The notes beneath the pieces were generated by a model. The model was not told the origin of the DNA. It searched no databases and saw nothing but the letters and a program-made list of their open reading frames with translations. DNA of 10,000 nucleotides from Kiritimatiellota bacterium (GTDB lineage Bacteria; Verrucomicrobiota; Kiritimatiellia; JAAZAB01). Position 1 is the first letter of the stretch, and every line of letters starts with the position of its first letter. Both the position numbers and the translations under genes were made by a program. Below are positions 1 through 8,140 of the stretch, piece after piece. Location of the stretch: positions 1-10,000 of the forward strand of contig VSJD01000235.1 of assembly GCA_008636095.1 (NCBI GenBank). Reading direction: 5' to 3'.

Positions 1-3000
1 ATTATCCGCATCCAAATCGGCGTCGCTGGAATCCAGCGGATCAAAGCCGTGATCCAGTTCCCACTTGTCCGGCATGCCGTCGCCATCCGTATCCGCATTC
101 AATGGATTCGTGCCATGCGCCACTTCCCAGCCGTCAGCAAGCCCGTCACCATCCGTGTCCGCATTATACGGGTCGGTCCAATACTGGTATTCCTGCAGGT
201 TGGTCAATCCATCGCCATCCGCATCGCCGTTCGAATCCGAGGGATCGTTCGGATTAAATCCATTCGCCGTCTCCCACCAGTCCGGCATGCCATCGTTATC
301 CGAATCAAGATTCACGTTCTCCGGCGGCGTCAACGACAACTTTAGGTTGTCCGCACTCCCGCGTTCCCCCTGTATCGTTATTGCCGTGAACCGATCCGCC
401 GCAGAAGTTGAAAATCCCAGGTTGTATGCCACCATCGCCCCATTCAAAAACAACTGCCACCGTCGCGCCCTATAGTCAAGCTTTGCCACCATCCGCACCC
501 ATTGTCCCAACGCGCATGGCGGATGGTTTGTCAGGGTCACCCATGCTCCGTTTGTCTCAGCCAGGCCGTCATACACCACCAGGCGGCCGGCCTCATTAAA
601 GAACCATGCCGCCGCTTCGTCCACTGCCCAGGTGGGCGTCATACAAGGATCCGTCAACTGCACCACGTCCCCCCATACCACCTGGTTCGTGCACACAAAC
701 AGGTGCCGCACTTCCGTGTACGTATTACTTGAGAGGGACAGCGCCTGCGCGCCTTCATACACGGGGTTGGTCTGCACAAACGCCCCGTTCGTCGGCCAGG
801 CTTCCCAATTGTTCTGCCCGTGAATCGGACCAACTTGGACCGTATCCGTCTCAAACATTTCAACAAACGGCAAGCGGACATACACATTAGAACCAACCGG
901 ATTTTGTCCATACCGCACCTCATCCCCGTCATTCATCCCGTCGCCATCCGTGTCCGCATTATGCGGGTCGGTCCCATGCTGGTATTCCTGAAGATTGGTC
1001 AACCCATCGTTGTCAGGATCTAATGCCGCATCATTCACCAATGGGTTCAGGTTGTGTGCCACTTCCCATCCATCCGGCATGCCGTCACCGTCCGTGTCCG
1101 CATTATACGGGTCGGTCCCGTGTTGATATTCTTGCAGATTGGTCAACCCATCGTTGTCAGGATCCAGACCTGCATCGTTGATCAATGGGTTAAGGCCGTG
1201 ACTGATTTCCCATCCATCCGGCATACCGTCGCCGTCCGTGTCGGCGTTTTGCGGGTTTGTCCCATGCTGGTATTCCTGGAGATTGGTCAGGCCGTCGTTA
1301 TCCGGATCCAGGTTCGCGTCATTCACCAATGGGTTCAGGTTGTGCGCCACTTCCCAGCCATCCGGTATGCCGTCGCCGTCCGTGTCAGTATTCAATGGAT
1401 TCGTGCCGTGCGCCACTTCCCAGCCGTCGGTGAGCCCATCGCCGTCCGTGTCCGCATTATACGGATTAGTGTTGTGCTGATATTCCTGCAAATTAGTCAA
1501 TCCATCGTTGTCAGGGTCCAGACCCGCATCGTTGATCAATGGGTTAAGACTATGCGCCACTTCCCAGCCGTCCGGGATACCATCGCCATCCGTATCCGCA
1601 TTATGCGGGTCGGTCCCATGCTGGTATTCCTGAAGATTGGTCAACCCATCGTTGTCAGGATCTAATGCCGCATCATTCACCAATGGGTTCAGATTATGCG
1701 CCACTTCCCACCAGTCCGGCATACCGTCGTTATCCGAATCCACATCCTCCGGCACTGACAACGACAACTTGATGTTATCCGCACTCCCGCGTTCCCCCTG
1801 TATCGTTATTGCCGTGAACCGATCCGCCGCAGAAGTCGAAAATCCCAGGTTGTATGCCACCAGAGTCCCATTCAAAAACACCTGCCACTGCCGCGTCCCA
1901 TAGTCAAGCTTTGCCACCACCCGCACCCATTGTCCCAACGCGCAGGGCGGATGGTTTGTCAGGGTCACCCATGCTCCGTTTATCCCGGCCAGGCCGTCAT
2001 ACACCACCAGGTAGCCGGCCTCATTAAAGAACCATGCCGCCGCCTCGTCCACTGCCCAGGTGGGCGCCACACAAGGATCCGTCAACTGCGTCACGTCCCC
2101 CCATACCACCTGGTTCGTGCACACAAACAGGTGCCGCACTTCCGTGTACGTATTACTTGAGAGGGACAGCGCCTGCGCGCCTTCATACACGGGGTTGGTC
2201 TGCACAAACGCCCCGTTCGTCGGCCAGGCTTCCCAATTGTTCTGCCCGTGAATCGGACCAACTTGGACCGTATCCGTCTCAAACATTTCAACAAACGGCA
2301 AACGGGCATACACATTAGAACCAACCGGATTTTGTCCATACCGCAGTTCATCCCAATCGTTCATCCCGTCGCCATCCGTGTCCGCATTATGCGGGTCGGT
2401 CCCGTGTTGATATTCCTGGAGATTGGTCAGACCGTCGTTGTCCGGATCCAGGTTCGCGTCATTCACCAATGGGTTCAGGTTGTGCGCCGCTTCCCACCAG
2501 TCCGGCATGCCGTCGTTATCCGAATCCACATCCTCCGGCACTGATAACGATAACTTTATGTTATCCGCACTCCCGCGTTCCCCCTGTATCGTTATTGCCG
2601 TGAACCGATCCGCCGCAGAAGTCGAAAATCCCAGGTTGTATGCCACCAGAGTCCCATTCAAAAACACCTGCCACTGCCGCGTCCCATAGTCAAGCTTTGC
2701 CACCACCCGCACCCATTGTCCCAACGCGCAGGGCGGATGGTTTGTCAGGGTCACCCATGCTCCGTTTATCCCGGCCAGGCCGTCATACACCACCAGGCGG
2801 CCGGCATCATTAAAGAACCATGCCGCCGCCTCGTCCACTGCCCAGGTGGGCGCCACACAAGGATCCGTCAACTGCGTCACGTCCCCCCATACCACCTGGT
2901 TCGTGCACACAAACAGGTGCCGCACTTCCGTGTACGTATTATTTGAGAGGGACAGCGCCTGCGCGCCTTCATACACGGGGTTGGTCTGCACAAACGCCCC

Positions 3001-4110
3001 GTTCGTCGGCCAGGCTTCCCAATTGTTCTGCCCGTGAATCGGACCAACTTGGACCGTATCCGTCTCAAACATTTCAACAAACGGCAAGCGGGCATACACA
3101 TTAGAACCAACCGGATTTTGTCCATACCGCACCTCATCCCCGTCATTCATCCCGTCGCCATCCGTGTCCGCATTCAACGGATTCAAGCCATGCGCCGACT
3201 CCCAGCCGTCAGCAAGCCCGTCGCCGTCCGTATCCACATTTAACGGATCCGTGCCGTAAATCACCTCCAAACCATCAGCAAGCCCGTCGCCGTCCGTGTC
3301 AACGCAGTGGTCGGATGTGCCCAACTGGGCCTCTTGATCCGCATCGAGCCCATCGCCGTCTTCGTCAATATATAACAAGCCTTCGTACACGGTGAGTTCG
3401 CCGGTTCCGCGCCGCAGTTGAATGGTTGCCGCCGCCGCGTTGGTTGCCAGGGGAACGGGCAGGATGATAATCGTCTCCACGTTACTACCCGCCATCAAAT
3501 TGCCGACCAGATCGGAGCCGATAACCGCGGGGTTGGTATCCAGCAGATCAAGATACAACGAAGCATTCGTATGGTCGTAAAACCGGAGTTTAAATCTCAA
3601 GTTATTCGTGGTTAAAACACCGCGATCAAGATTTATATTCAACGCGCCGACCCCGTTGCTTTCCAAAGCGCTCACATGCCACGCGGGGTCGCCGGCAGGC
3701 GTATTGGTCGTCCATTCGCCGTTAATTTTCCAAGCGGCCAGGAACCAGGCCGGGGCGGCATAGTCATAGTTCGCATCATAGGTAAAATCGGGATCGCCCC
3801 ACTTTATGTAGGCGCGCGATACAGGAGCTTCATCGGCCCCGTCGGGCAAACCATCCCTATCCGTGTCTGCAACCATCGGGTCCGACTGGGCGGCGTACTC
3901 CCACAAATTGGTCAAACCATCGTAATCCGAGTCAATTAACGCGTCAGCCGAATTGGTCGGATTTAGCCCAAACTTTACCTCCCAGGAATCAGGCATGAAA
4001 TCGCCATCCGTATCTTGTGAAAAGGCGGCATCGCCTGTGCCTAAAATAAAAAAGGCAATCATCATTGCGATGCGCGCCATTCCACTCTTCTTGATCATCC
4101 CGTTTTTCAT
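1..4110 (-). CDS. Large secreted TSP3-repeat / LamG-like modular protein (C-terminus outside window)
   Basis: The frame is open without a stop from the ATG at 4110 to the window edge, at least 1370 codons. Residues 1-31 look like a Sec signal peptide: a Lys-containing start, the hydrophobic core [14 protein letters not shown], and a likely cut after AFS before QDTDGD. Residues 32-92 hold TSP3-like motifs (DxDxDGxxD). Residues 93-247 form a beta-rich segment I do not recognise. From 248 on, further TSP3 motifs alternate with three near-identical LamG/concanavalin-A-like modules at about 340-525, 602-787 and 1078-1263. About 26 acidic DxDxDG motifs are visible. Most are followed by W-E or Q-E-Y, as in the bacterial TSP3 family, which binds calcium. 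No clear Shine-Dalgarno precedes 4110; ATGs at 4098 and 4080 would still keep the hydrophobic core. No anchor, catalytic domain or sorting signal is visible because the end is missing. A surface or adhesion role is an inference. Confidence 0.93.
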   Translation of the reverse strand, partial: MKNGMIKKSGMARIAMMIAFFILGTGDAAFSQDTDGDFMPDSWEVKFGLNPTNSADALIDSDYDGLTNLWEYAAQSDPMVADTDRDGLPDGADEAPVSRAYIKWGDPDFTYDANYDYAAPAWFLAAWKINGEWTTNTPAGDPAWHVSALESNGVGALNINLDRGVLTTNNLRFKLRFYDHTNASLYLDLLDTNPAVIGSDLVGNLMAGSNVETIIILPVPLATNAAAATIQLRRGTGELTVYEGLLYIDEDGDGLDADQEAQLGTSDHCVDTDGDGLADGLEVIYGTDPLNVDTDGDGLADGWESAHGLNPLNADTDGDGMNDGDEVRYGQNPVGSNVYARLPFVEMFETDTVQVGPIHGQNNWEAWPTNGAFVQTNPVYEGAQALSLSNNTYTEVRHLFVCTNQVVWGDVTQLTDPCVAPTWAVDEAAAWFFNDAGRLVVYDGLAGINGAWVTLTNHPPCALGQWVRVVAKLDYGTRQWQVFLNGTLVAYNLGFSTSAADRFTAITIQGERGSADNIKLSLSVPEDVDSDNDGMPDWWEAAHNLNPLVNDANLDPDNDGLTNLQEYQHGTDPHNADTDGDGMNDWDELRYGQNPVGSNVYARLPFVEMFETDTVQVGPIHGQNNWEAWPTNGAFVQTNPVYEGAQALSLSSNTYTEVRHLFVCTNQVVWGDVTQLTDPCVAPTWAVDEAAAWFFNEAGYLVVYDGLAGINGAWVTLTNHPPCALGQWVRVVAKLDYGTRQWQVFLNGTLVAYNLGFSTSAADRFTAITIQGERGSADNIKLSLSVPEDVDSDNDGMPDWWEVAHNLNPLVNDAALDPDNDGLTNLQEYQHGTDPHNADTDGDGIPDGWEVAHSLNPLINDAGLDPDNDGLTNLQEYQHNTNPYNADTDGDGLTDGWEVAHGTNPLNTDTDGDGIPDGWEVAHNLNPLVNDANLDPDNDGLTNLQEYQHGTNPQNADTDGDGMPDGWEISHGLNPLINDAGLDPDNDGLTNLQEYQHGTDPYNADTDGDGMPDGWEVAHNLNPLVNDAALDPDNDGLTNLQEYQHGTDPHNADTDGDGMNDGDEVRYGQNPVGSNVYVRLPFVEMFETDTVQVGPIHGQNNWEAWPTNGAFVQTNPVYEGAQALSLSSNTYTEVRHLFVCTNQVVWGDVVQLTDPCMTPTWAVDEAAAWFFNEAGRLVVYDGLAETNGAWVTLTNHPPCALGQWVRMVAKLDYRARRWQLFLNGAMVAYNLGFSTSAADRFTAITIQGERGSADNLKLSLTPPENVNLDSDNDGMPDWWETANGFNPNDPSDSNGDADGDGLTNLQEYQYWTDPYNADTDGDGLADGWEVAHGTNPLNADTDGDGMPDKWELDHGFDPLDSSDADLDADN
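322..879 (-). repeat. LamG/ConA-like module, copy C
   Basis: This is the third copy, residues about 1078-1263, 1428 bp from copy B. It carries more substitutions than A versus B, including several near 502-560 and a changed exit ([12 protein letters not shown] instead of [10 protein letters not shown]). It appears to be the older or less homogenised copy. All hallmark stretches and the three Cys residues remain. Confidence 0.85.
932..1740 (-). repeat. Tandem 144-bp TSP3 repeat array between LamG copies B and C
   Basis: Five copies of a 144-bp (48-residue) unit lie here. Each reads roughly [19 protein letters not shown], then a linker, [13 protein letters not shown], and HGTDPHNA. The codons for the QEY element lie at phase positions 979, 1123, 1267, 1477 and 1621. 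Spacing is exactly 144 bp, except for one 210-bp step that holds an extra 66-bp (22-residue) half unit with GTNPLNT. Each unit supplies two acidic DxDxDG loops of the calcium-binding TSP3 type. Units differ mostly by synonymous or conservative changes. Confidence 0.9.
1750..2307 (-). repeat. LamG/ConA-like module, copy B
   Basis: This is the second copy of the module, residues about 602-787, in frame and 786 bp from copy A. It is nearly identical to copy A in DNA. Silent as well as coding positions are conserved, which points to recent duplication or gene conversion rather than protein-level selection alone. The segment between A and B carries three TSP3 motifs. Confidence 0.85.
2536..3093 (-). 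repeat. LamG/ConA-like module, copy A
   Basis: This is the first of three near-identical modules in the large repeat protein, residues about 340-525. It opens with RLPFVEMFE, has the lectin-like stretches [13 protein letters not shown] and [13 protein letters not shown], and ends near [19 protein letters not shown]. That pattern fits the concanavalin-A-like jelly-roll (LamG-type) superfamily. Three Cys residues are conserved in all copies. The DNA differs from copy B (offset 786 bp) at only a handful of positions by eye, for example 2940 versus 2154 and 3087 versus 2301. The ligand is unknown. Confidence 0.85.
3100..3369 (-). repeat. TSP3-like repeats leading into LamG copy A
   Basis: Four acidic motifs follow one another: [19 protein letters not shown] twice, and DTDGDGMND. 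Each is followed by an E-x-x-x-G-x-x-P-like turn (YGTDPLN, HGLNPLN, YGQNPVG). The last segment, [16 protein letters not shown], is reused before modules B (there as [16 protein letters not shown]) and C, so it is part of the duplicated block. Confidence 0.85.
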
Positions 4111-4236
4111 GGTTACATACAGACAGTTACCCGCCTTGGAATACGACGGTTGCGGGTTAATCGAACGTTGAAATTCATGGAACAGCCACGCCTCGCCGTA
4201 AACCAGATGCACGGCAAATCCTGCGCGGCGCGCCAC

Positions 4237-5529
4237 TTACTTCAGGTTAGAGATTATGCTGACCAGCGGCATGAACATGGCGATGACAATCGTGCCCACG
4301 ACCACGGCCAGAAAGATGATCAGGACAGGCTCGATGATGGAGGTCAGGCCATCCACGGCGGCGTCCACTTCCGTGTCATAGGTATCGGCAATCTTGACCA
4401 GCATGTCGGGCAACCGCCCCGTTTCCTCGCCCACGGCAATCATGCTCACCACCATGCTCGGGAACACGCGCGAGGCTTCCAGCGGCGCCGCCATAGTTTC
4501 GCCTTCCTTAATACTGTCGTGCACAGTCTGCACGGCCCGCGCAATGACTTCGTTGCCGGCCGTCTCACGCACAATCGTCAAGGCCTGTAATATCTGCACC
4601 CCGGAACTCAGGAGCGTCCCCAGCGTGCGCGCAAACCGTGATACGCTCACGCGCATGGTAAGCGCACCAAAAATTGGCGCGCCCAGCATGAGCTTGTCCA
4701 GTTGATAGCGGCCGAACCTGGTGCGGCCCACCAGCTTAACAAGTACGACCGCCGCCACAATGCCCCCGATCACCACAGGGAAGCGGTTAACCAATGTATT
4801 GCTGACGGCGATCACGAACTGAGTTATGGCGGGCATTTCCTTGCCCGCCAGAAGCTCCTTGAAAATCTCCGTGAACTTGGGGATGATTAAGACCATCAGG
4901 ACCCCCGTAATGCCCAGGGCCATGACCAGCACGACGATCGGGTAGATCATGGCGCCTTTCACGCGCGTTTTGATTTTCTCGGCCTTCTCCACGAATTCAG
5001 TCAGGCGGTTCAAGGTCACCTGGAGCACGCCGCCGATTTCACCCGCCTTGACCATGTTGATGAACAGCCGGTCAAAAACCTTCGGATGCTGGCTGAGCGC
5101 TTCGGTAAAGGTGCTGCCACCCTCAACGGCCTCGCACAGTTCGCCGATAATTTCCCGCAGGCCGGTGCTCTGTTCCTGTTTCTGGAGAATCTGCAGGGCC
5201 CGCAGGAGCGGCACACGCGCATCAATCAGCGTAGCCAACTGGCGGGTGAACGTCGCCAACTGCTTGCGCTTGACGCGCCGACGCAGAAACTTGGGGAGGG
5301 GGATGGACAGATTGACGTTCACGCCGCTGTTACCGCGCGCGCCCGCACGCTGGGCGGAGCTTGACGCGCGCCGGGGAACAGCGGCGGCGGCCAGCACTTC
5401 TTCCACGGACGAGGGATGCAGACCCAACTCGCGAAGCTTAACCAACGCGGCCGGCTTGCTGGCAACATCCAGTATGCCGCTTTTTTCTTTGCCCTGGGCA
5501 TCAGCCGCCGTATAGCGATACTTTGGCAT
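4237..5529 (-). CDS. gspF: Type II secretion system F / type IV pilus PilC family platform protein
   Basis: This is an inner-membrane platform protein of type II secretion or type IV pilus machines. It links the cytoplasmic assembly ATPase to pseudopilin or pilin polymerisation. The 430 residues match the family length. The start MPKYRYTAADAQGKEKSG is the typical small N-terminal domain. The first T2SSF domain lies at about 93-216, with FTRQLATLIDARVPLL and MVKAGEIGGVL. The second lies at about 297-420, with FARTLGTLLSSGVQILQAL and AVGEETGRLPDML. Hydrophobic segments lie near 194-216, 250-267 and 397-420. The start is ATG at 5529 after a G-rich stretch. It lies 167 bp downstream of rplQ and 126 bp upstream of the large secreted protein gene. 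No other secretion or pilus genes are visible here, so GspF and PilC cannot be told apart. Confidence 0.95.
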   Translation of the reverse strand: MPKYRYTAADAQGKEKSGILDVASKPAALVKLRELGLHPSSVEEVLAAAAVPRRASSSAQRAGARGNSGVNVNLSIPLPKFLRRRVKRKQLATFTRQLATLIDARVPLLRALQILQKQEQSTGLREIIGELCEAVEGGSTFTEALSQHPKVFDRLFINMVKAGEIGGVLQVTLNRLTEFVEKAEKIKTRVKGAMIYPIVVLVMALGITGVLMVLIIPKFTEIFKELLAGKEMPAITQFVIAVSNTLVNRFPVVIGGIVAAVVLVKLVGRTRFGRYQLDKLMLGAPIFGALTMRVSVSRFARTLGTLLSSGVQILQALTIVRETAGNEVIARAVQTVHDSIKEGETMAAPLEASRVFPSMVVSMIAVGEETGRLPDMLVKIADTYDTEVDAAVDGLTSIIEPVLIIFLAVVVGTIVIAMFMPLVSIISNLK

Positions 5530-5564
5530 GGCATCCCCGCATCAATTACCGGCCCGCCTGCAAC

Positions 5565-5695
5565 GCTGTAGCACTGCGGATAGGCCGGGGCTAGATCAAC
5601 CGCCGGCTTTCTTTTCCTTCCACGTCGCCGCAGCGGCAAGTGGCCACTTAGCGCCTTTGGCGCTGACGTGGCGCCCTTGTTCCTGTAGCTACAGC
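5565..5695. repeat. Palindrome-rich intergenic element between rplQ and the gspF-like gene
   Basis: The 8-bp sequence GCTGTAGC at 5565-5572 recurs inverted at 5688-5695. Inside lie a hairpin at 5643-5672 (arms GCCAC/GTGGC and AGCGCC/GGCGCT, 3-base loop), a perfect 10-bp palindrome AGTGGCCACT at 5639-5648, and the inverted pair CCACGTC (5620-5626) / GACGTGG (5665-5671). A GCCGC/GCGGC pair sits at 5627-5637, and a perfect 12-bp palindrome CTGTAGCTACAG at 5683-5694. No T-tract follows the hairpins on either strand, so an ordinary intrinsic terminator is unlikely. A REP- or MITE-like repeat is possible. Confidence 0.6.
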
Positions 5696-5696
5696 A

Positions 5697-6122
5697 CTAC
5701 GCTGGGGAGGGTGATTTCTTCTCGTCCGCCTTGGATACCGGCTTTTTCTTTTTTTTATCCACCGGCGAAATACTGACCCATTCCAGAATTGCCACGGGCG
5801 CATTATCGCCCCGGCGCGCGCCGCATTTAATGATGCGCGTGTAGCCGCCGGACCGGTCCTGGCACTGGGGCGCAATCTGCTCGAAAAGCGTTTTCACCAT
5901 CGGGGGCCGCCGCAAAGTTGCAATCGCTTTACGCCGGGCGGCCAGCGTGCCGGTACGGGCCAGGGTAACCATTTTTTCGGCCAAACTCCGGGCCGCCCTG
6001 GCGCGTGACAGCGTCGTTTCGATGCGCTTTTCTTCAATCAAACAGCAAACCAACTGCGCCAGCATCGCGCGCCGATGCGCCGATGAACGTCCGAATGTTG
6101 TTGATACCATCTTGTGCCGCAT
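5697..6122 (-). CDS. rplQ: 50S ribosomal protein L17
   Basis: L17 is a large-subunit protein near the exit-tunnel side of the ribosome. The 141-residue product starts MRHKMVSTTFGRSSAHRRAM. It has the family elements RIETTLSRARAARSLAEKM and LFEQIAPQCQDRSGGYTRI, then GARRGDNAPVAILEWV near residues 101-116. Residues 121-141 form a Lys-rich tail (DKKKKKP) longer than in many L17s. Start ATG 6122 is preceded by TTAAGGAATTATC, a good ribosome binding site. It lies 42 bp downstream of rpoA, as in the conserved alpha operon. The stop lies at the edge of the palindromic element that follows. Confidence 0.97.
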   Translation of the reverse strand: MRHKMVSTTFGRSSAHRRAMLAQLVCCLIEEKRIETTLSRARAARSLAEKMVTLARTGTLAARRKAIATLRRPPMVKTLFEQIAPQCQDRSGGYTRIIKCGARRGDNAPVAILEWVSISPVDKKKKKPVSKADEKKSPSPA

Positions 6123-6164
6123 GATAATTCCTTAAACCGTACCTGTCGCCAGAACGGACTCCGG

Positions 6165-7199
6165 TTATTCTTTCTTGGTTGCCGCACTATTCGGCGCCGG
6201 CGCCGCGGGGCGGGGGGTCAATAGATCGGCGTCGATTTGCATGCCCATGACCAGACCCATCTCGCGCAGTTTCTCTTCAATTTCGAGCAGAGATTTCTTG
6301 CCAAAGTTGCGGTACTTGAGCATGTCCGCTTCCGTTTTTATAGCCAACTCGCCCACGGTGAGAATATTGGCATTGTTAAGGCAATTGGCCGCGCGCACGC
6401 TAAGCTCGATTTCGTTCACGCTCATATTAAGCTTCTTGCGCATACCTTCACGATCAATGTCCACTGCCTTTTCACTATGCTCGAACTCAATCAGATCCTC
6501 GTCGTAGTTGACAAACACGTCCAAATGATGGCGCAGGATGGCGGCCGCGCGGATCATGGCTTCGTCCGGCGTAATGCGTTCATCCGTCCAGATTTCTATG
6601 ATCAGTTTTTCGTAATCCGTGCGGCGCCCCACGCGGACGTTTTCCACCGTGTAATTGACCCGCTGGACAGGCGAATAGATGCAATCCATGGGGATCACGC
6701 CGATTTCCTGCTCTTTATTTTCTTTCCAGTCAGCCGGGATATATCCGCGGCCCAGGCTGATTTCGAGTTCGGCTTCAAACTTGCCGTCCTCAGCCAAAGT
6801 ACAGATATAATGGGCCGGATTCACGACTTCCACAAACTGGTCTGTTTCAATATTGGCGGCGGTAACCTCGCCCGGCCCCTTGACCTTGACGCGGACCTTG
6901 CGCGGCTCGCGGCAATACATTTTGAGCAGCACTTTTTTCAGGTTGAGAATAACATCGGTCACATCCTCCACCACGCCAGGTACGGCACAGAACTCATGGA
7001 AGGCCCCCTCGATCTTGATGGCGGAAATGGAGGCCCCTTCCAGGGAAGAGAGCAGGACGCGCCGCAAGGAGTTGCCCATCGTATGCCCATAACCGGACTC
7101 CAGCGGCTCGACCATGAACTTGGCATACGTGCTTGTTGCCGCGCGCTCGTCCTTCACAACCGTTTTCGGCATTTCAAAGCGACCAATTTTGACTGTCAT
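6165..7199 (-). CDS. rpoA: DNA-directed RNA polymerase subunit alpha
   Basis: Alpha dimerises to nucleate RNA polymerase assembly, and its C-terminal domain contacts UP elements and activators. The protein is 344 residues. The N-terminal domain (about 1-240) includes GHTMGNSLRRVLLSSLEGA at 38-56, the dimerisation and beta/beta' contact region. The C-terminal domain (about 258-322) has SVRAANCLNNANI and NFGKKSLLEIEEKL. R269, N272 and G300-K302 align with the DNA-contacting residues of the E. coli alpha CTD. A Pro/Ala-rich tail (329-344) follows. Start ATG 7199 sits behind GGGAAGGATAGTTC, a strong ribosome binding site. rpsD lies 113 bp upstream and rplQ 42 bp downstream. Confidence 0.98.
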   Translation of the reverse strand: MTVKIGRFEMPKTVVKDERAATSTYAKFMVEPLESGYGHTMGNSLRRVLLSSLEGASISAIKIEGAFHEFCAVPGVVEDVTDVILNLKKVLLKMYCREPRKVRVKVKGPGEVTAANIETDQFVEVVNPAHYICTLAEDGKFEAELEISLGRGYIPADWKENKEQEIGVIPMDCIYSPVQRVNYTVENVRVGRRTDYEKLIIEIWTDERITPDEAMIRAAAILRHHLDVFVNYDEDLIEFEHSEKAVDIDREGMRKKLNMSVNEIELSVRAANCLNNANILTVGELAIKTEADMLKYRNFGKKSLLEIEEKLREMGLVMGMQIDADLLTPRPAAPAPNSAATKKE

Positions 7200-7312
7200 G
7201 GAACTATCCTTCCCTACAGGCGCTGCCGTTTAAGAGTTCGGATGACCGGTCGCGCCCCACGTTTGCGCTTTCCCGTCGCCGCTACTCACCACCCCCGGCA
7301 GACACCGTCTTG

Positions 7313-7939
7313 TTATTTAGAACACAATTCCACCACCAACTGTTCGTTCACGAAGGGCCCGATCTCATCCCGGGTCGGCACGTGCAGCACATCGCCGGTA
7401 AAATTTCCGCGGTCCACCGCCAGCCAGGGTGACAGGGTTTTGCCTTCATTGGCATCCAGCCATTTCTTGGCCAGTTCCCGGCTTTGCTTATGGTCTTTCA
7501 CCACCACCCGATCACCAGCCTTGAGAATCATGGAAGGAACATCCGCACGGCGAGCGTTAACGGTAAGGTGCTGATGGAGCACGAATTGCCGCGCCGCGCG
7601 CCGCGAGGGACTGAAGCCAAAACGATAGACCAAGTTATCCAGACGCATCTCCAGCATCTGCAACAGGGTTTCGCCCGTAATCCCGTGCTGTTGTGCCGCA
7701 CGATCAAAAAACAACATGAACTGACCGTCCTGCAAGCCGTAAAACCGCCGTAAACGCTGTTTCTCACGAAATTGCTTGGAATAATCGGATGCCTTGGTTC
7801 GACGCGCCCCGTGCATTCCCGGGGCCGGTCGCCCTGTATCAATCGGGCACTTGGCCATAGTGCACCGGTCGCCTTTGAGAAAAAGCTTCATGCCTTCCCG
7901 GCGACACAATCGGCATGCTGGTCCCGTATATCGTCCCAT
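7313..7939 (-). CDS. rpsD: 30S ribosomal protein S4
   Basis: S4 is a primary 16S rRNA binding protein that initiates assembly of the 30S body. The 208 residues match the family. The N-terminus holds a zinc-type four-Cys set, C9, C12, C26 and C31 (CRLC ... CTMAKC), so this is the Cys-containing form of S4. The S4 RNA-binding domain spans about 98-150, with RLDNLVYRFGFSPSRRAARQ and HLTVNARRADVPS. The start, MGRYTGPACRLCRREG, is typical, and AAGGAAAGGGGAG provides the ribosome binding site. It lies in the alpha operon between rpsK (200-bp spacer with an inverted repeat) and rpoA. In other bacteria S4 represses its own operon; no such element was identified here. Confidence 0.98.
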   Translation of the reverse strand: MGRYTGPACRLCRREGMKLFLKGDRCTMAKCPIDTGRPAPGMHGARRTKASDYSKQFREKQRLRRFYGLQDGQFMLFFDRAAQQHGITGETLLQMLEMRLDNLVYRFGFSPSRRAARQFVLHQHLTVNARRADVPSMILKAGDRVVVKDHKQSRELAKKWLDANEGKTLSPWLAVDRGNFTGDVLHVPTRDEIGPFVNEQLVVELCSK

Positions 7940-7979
7940 ACCACAGCTCCCCTTTCCTTAACGTGATTACTAATGCCAC

Positions 7980-8140
7980 CAAAATAAAACGAAACAAATT
8001 CCAAAATCCATATTCCAAGGAATACTCAAATCCCAAAAAACCAAATTAAAATCAAACGGGTATATCCGGGTTATTTGGTATTTGGCTCCTTTGGCTTTAT
8101 TTCCTTGGAATTTGGCATCTGGTATTTGGAATTTATCTTT
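7980..8140. repeat. AT-rich imperfect inverted repeat in the rpsD-rpsK spacer
   Basis: The left half is rich in CCAAA/TTCCAA and the right half in TTTGG/TTGGAA on the same strand. They form an imperfect inverted repeat centred near 8061. The best-matched arms are ATTCCAAGGAAT at 8012-8023 and TTCCTTGGAATTT at 8101-8113, and CGGGTATATCCGGG (8057-8070) forms the tip. Inside each arm the motif (T)TTGGnAT recurs irregularly. The right arm ends at the rpsK stop codon. Its composition is unlike the surrounding GC-rich genes, so it may be an inserted non-coding repeat. The transcript could fold into a long hairpin inside the operon. Confidence 0.6.

Noticed and set aside
1054..1665. Plus-strand open frame of 203 codons across the repeat array
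   Set aside because: It is antisense to the TSP3 repeats. Its [14 protein letters not shown] periodicity simply mirrors the 144-bp units, with no ribosome binding site or family match.
932..1740. CRISPR-like array
   Set aside because: Repeats are 144 bp, in frame, without unique spacers, and translate into TSP3 units of the large protein.
4111..4236. Promoter for the large repeat protein gene
   Set aside because: No convincing -35/-10 pair with proper spacing is visible on the minus strand in this 126-bp spacer.
5620..5672. Intrinsic terminator for rplQ
   Set aside because: The hairpins are strong but the bases after them on the minus strand are GGAAGGAAAAG, with no run of T. I describe it as a palindromic element instead.
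6237..7574. Plus-strand open frame of 445 codons opposite rpoA and rpsD
   Set aside because: It lies fully antisense to rpoA and runs on over the 3' half of rpsD, two certain genes, and resembles no family. Long antisense frames are common in GC-rich coding DNA.
7839..8139. Small proteins rich in FGIW/LEF in the rpsD-rpsK spacer
   Set aside because: Those frames arise from the TTTGGAATTT-type repeat and overlap rpsD or rpsK. The residue pattern comes from the repeat itself, not from a conserved protein.
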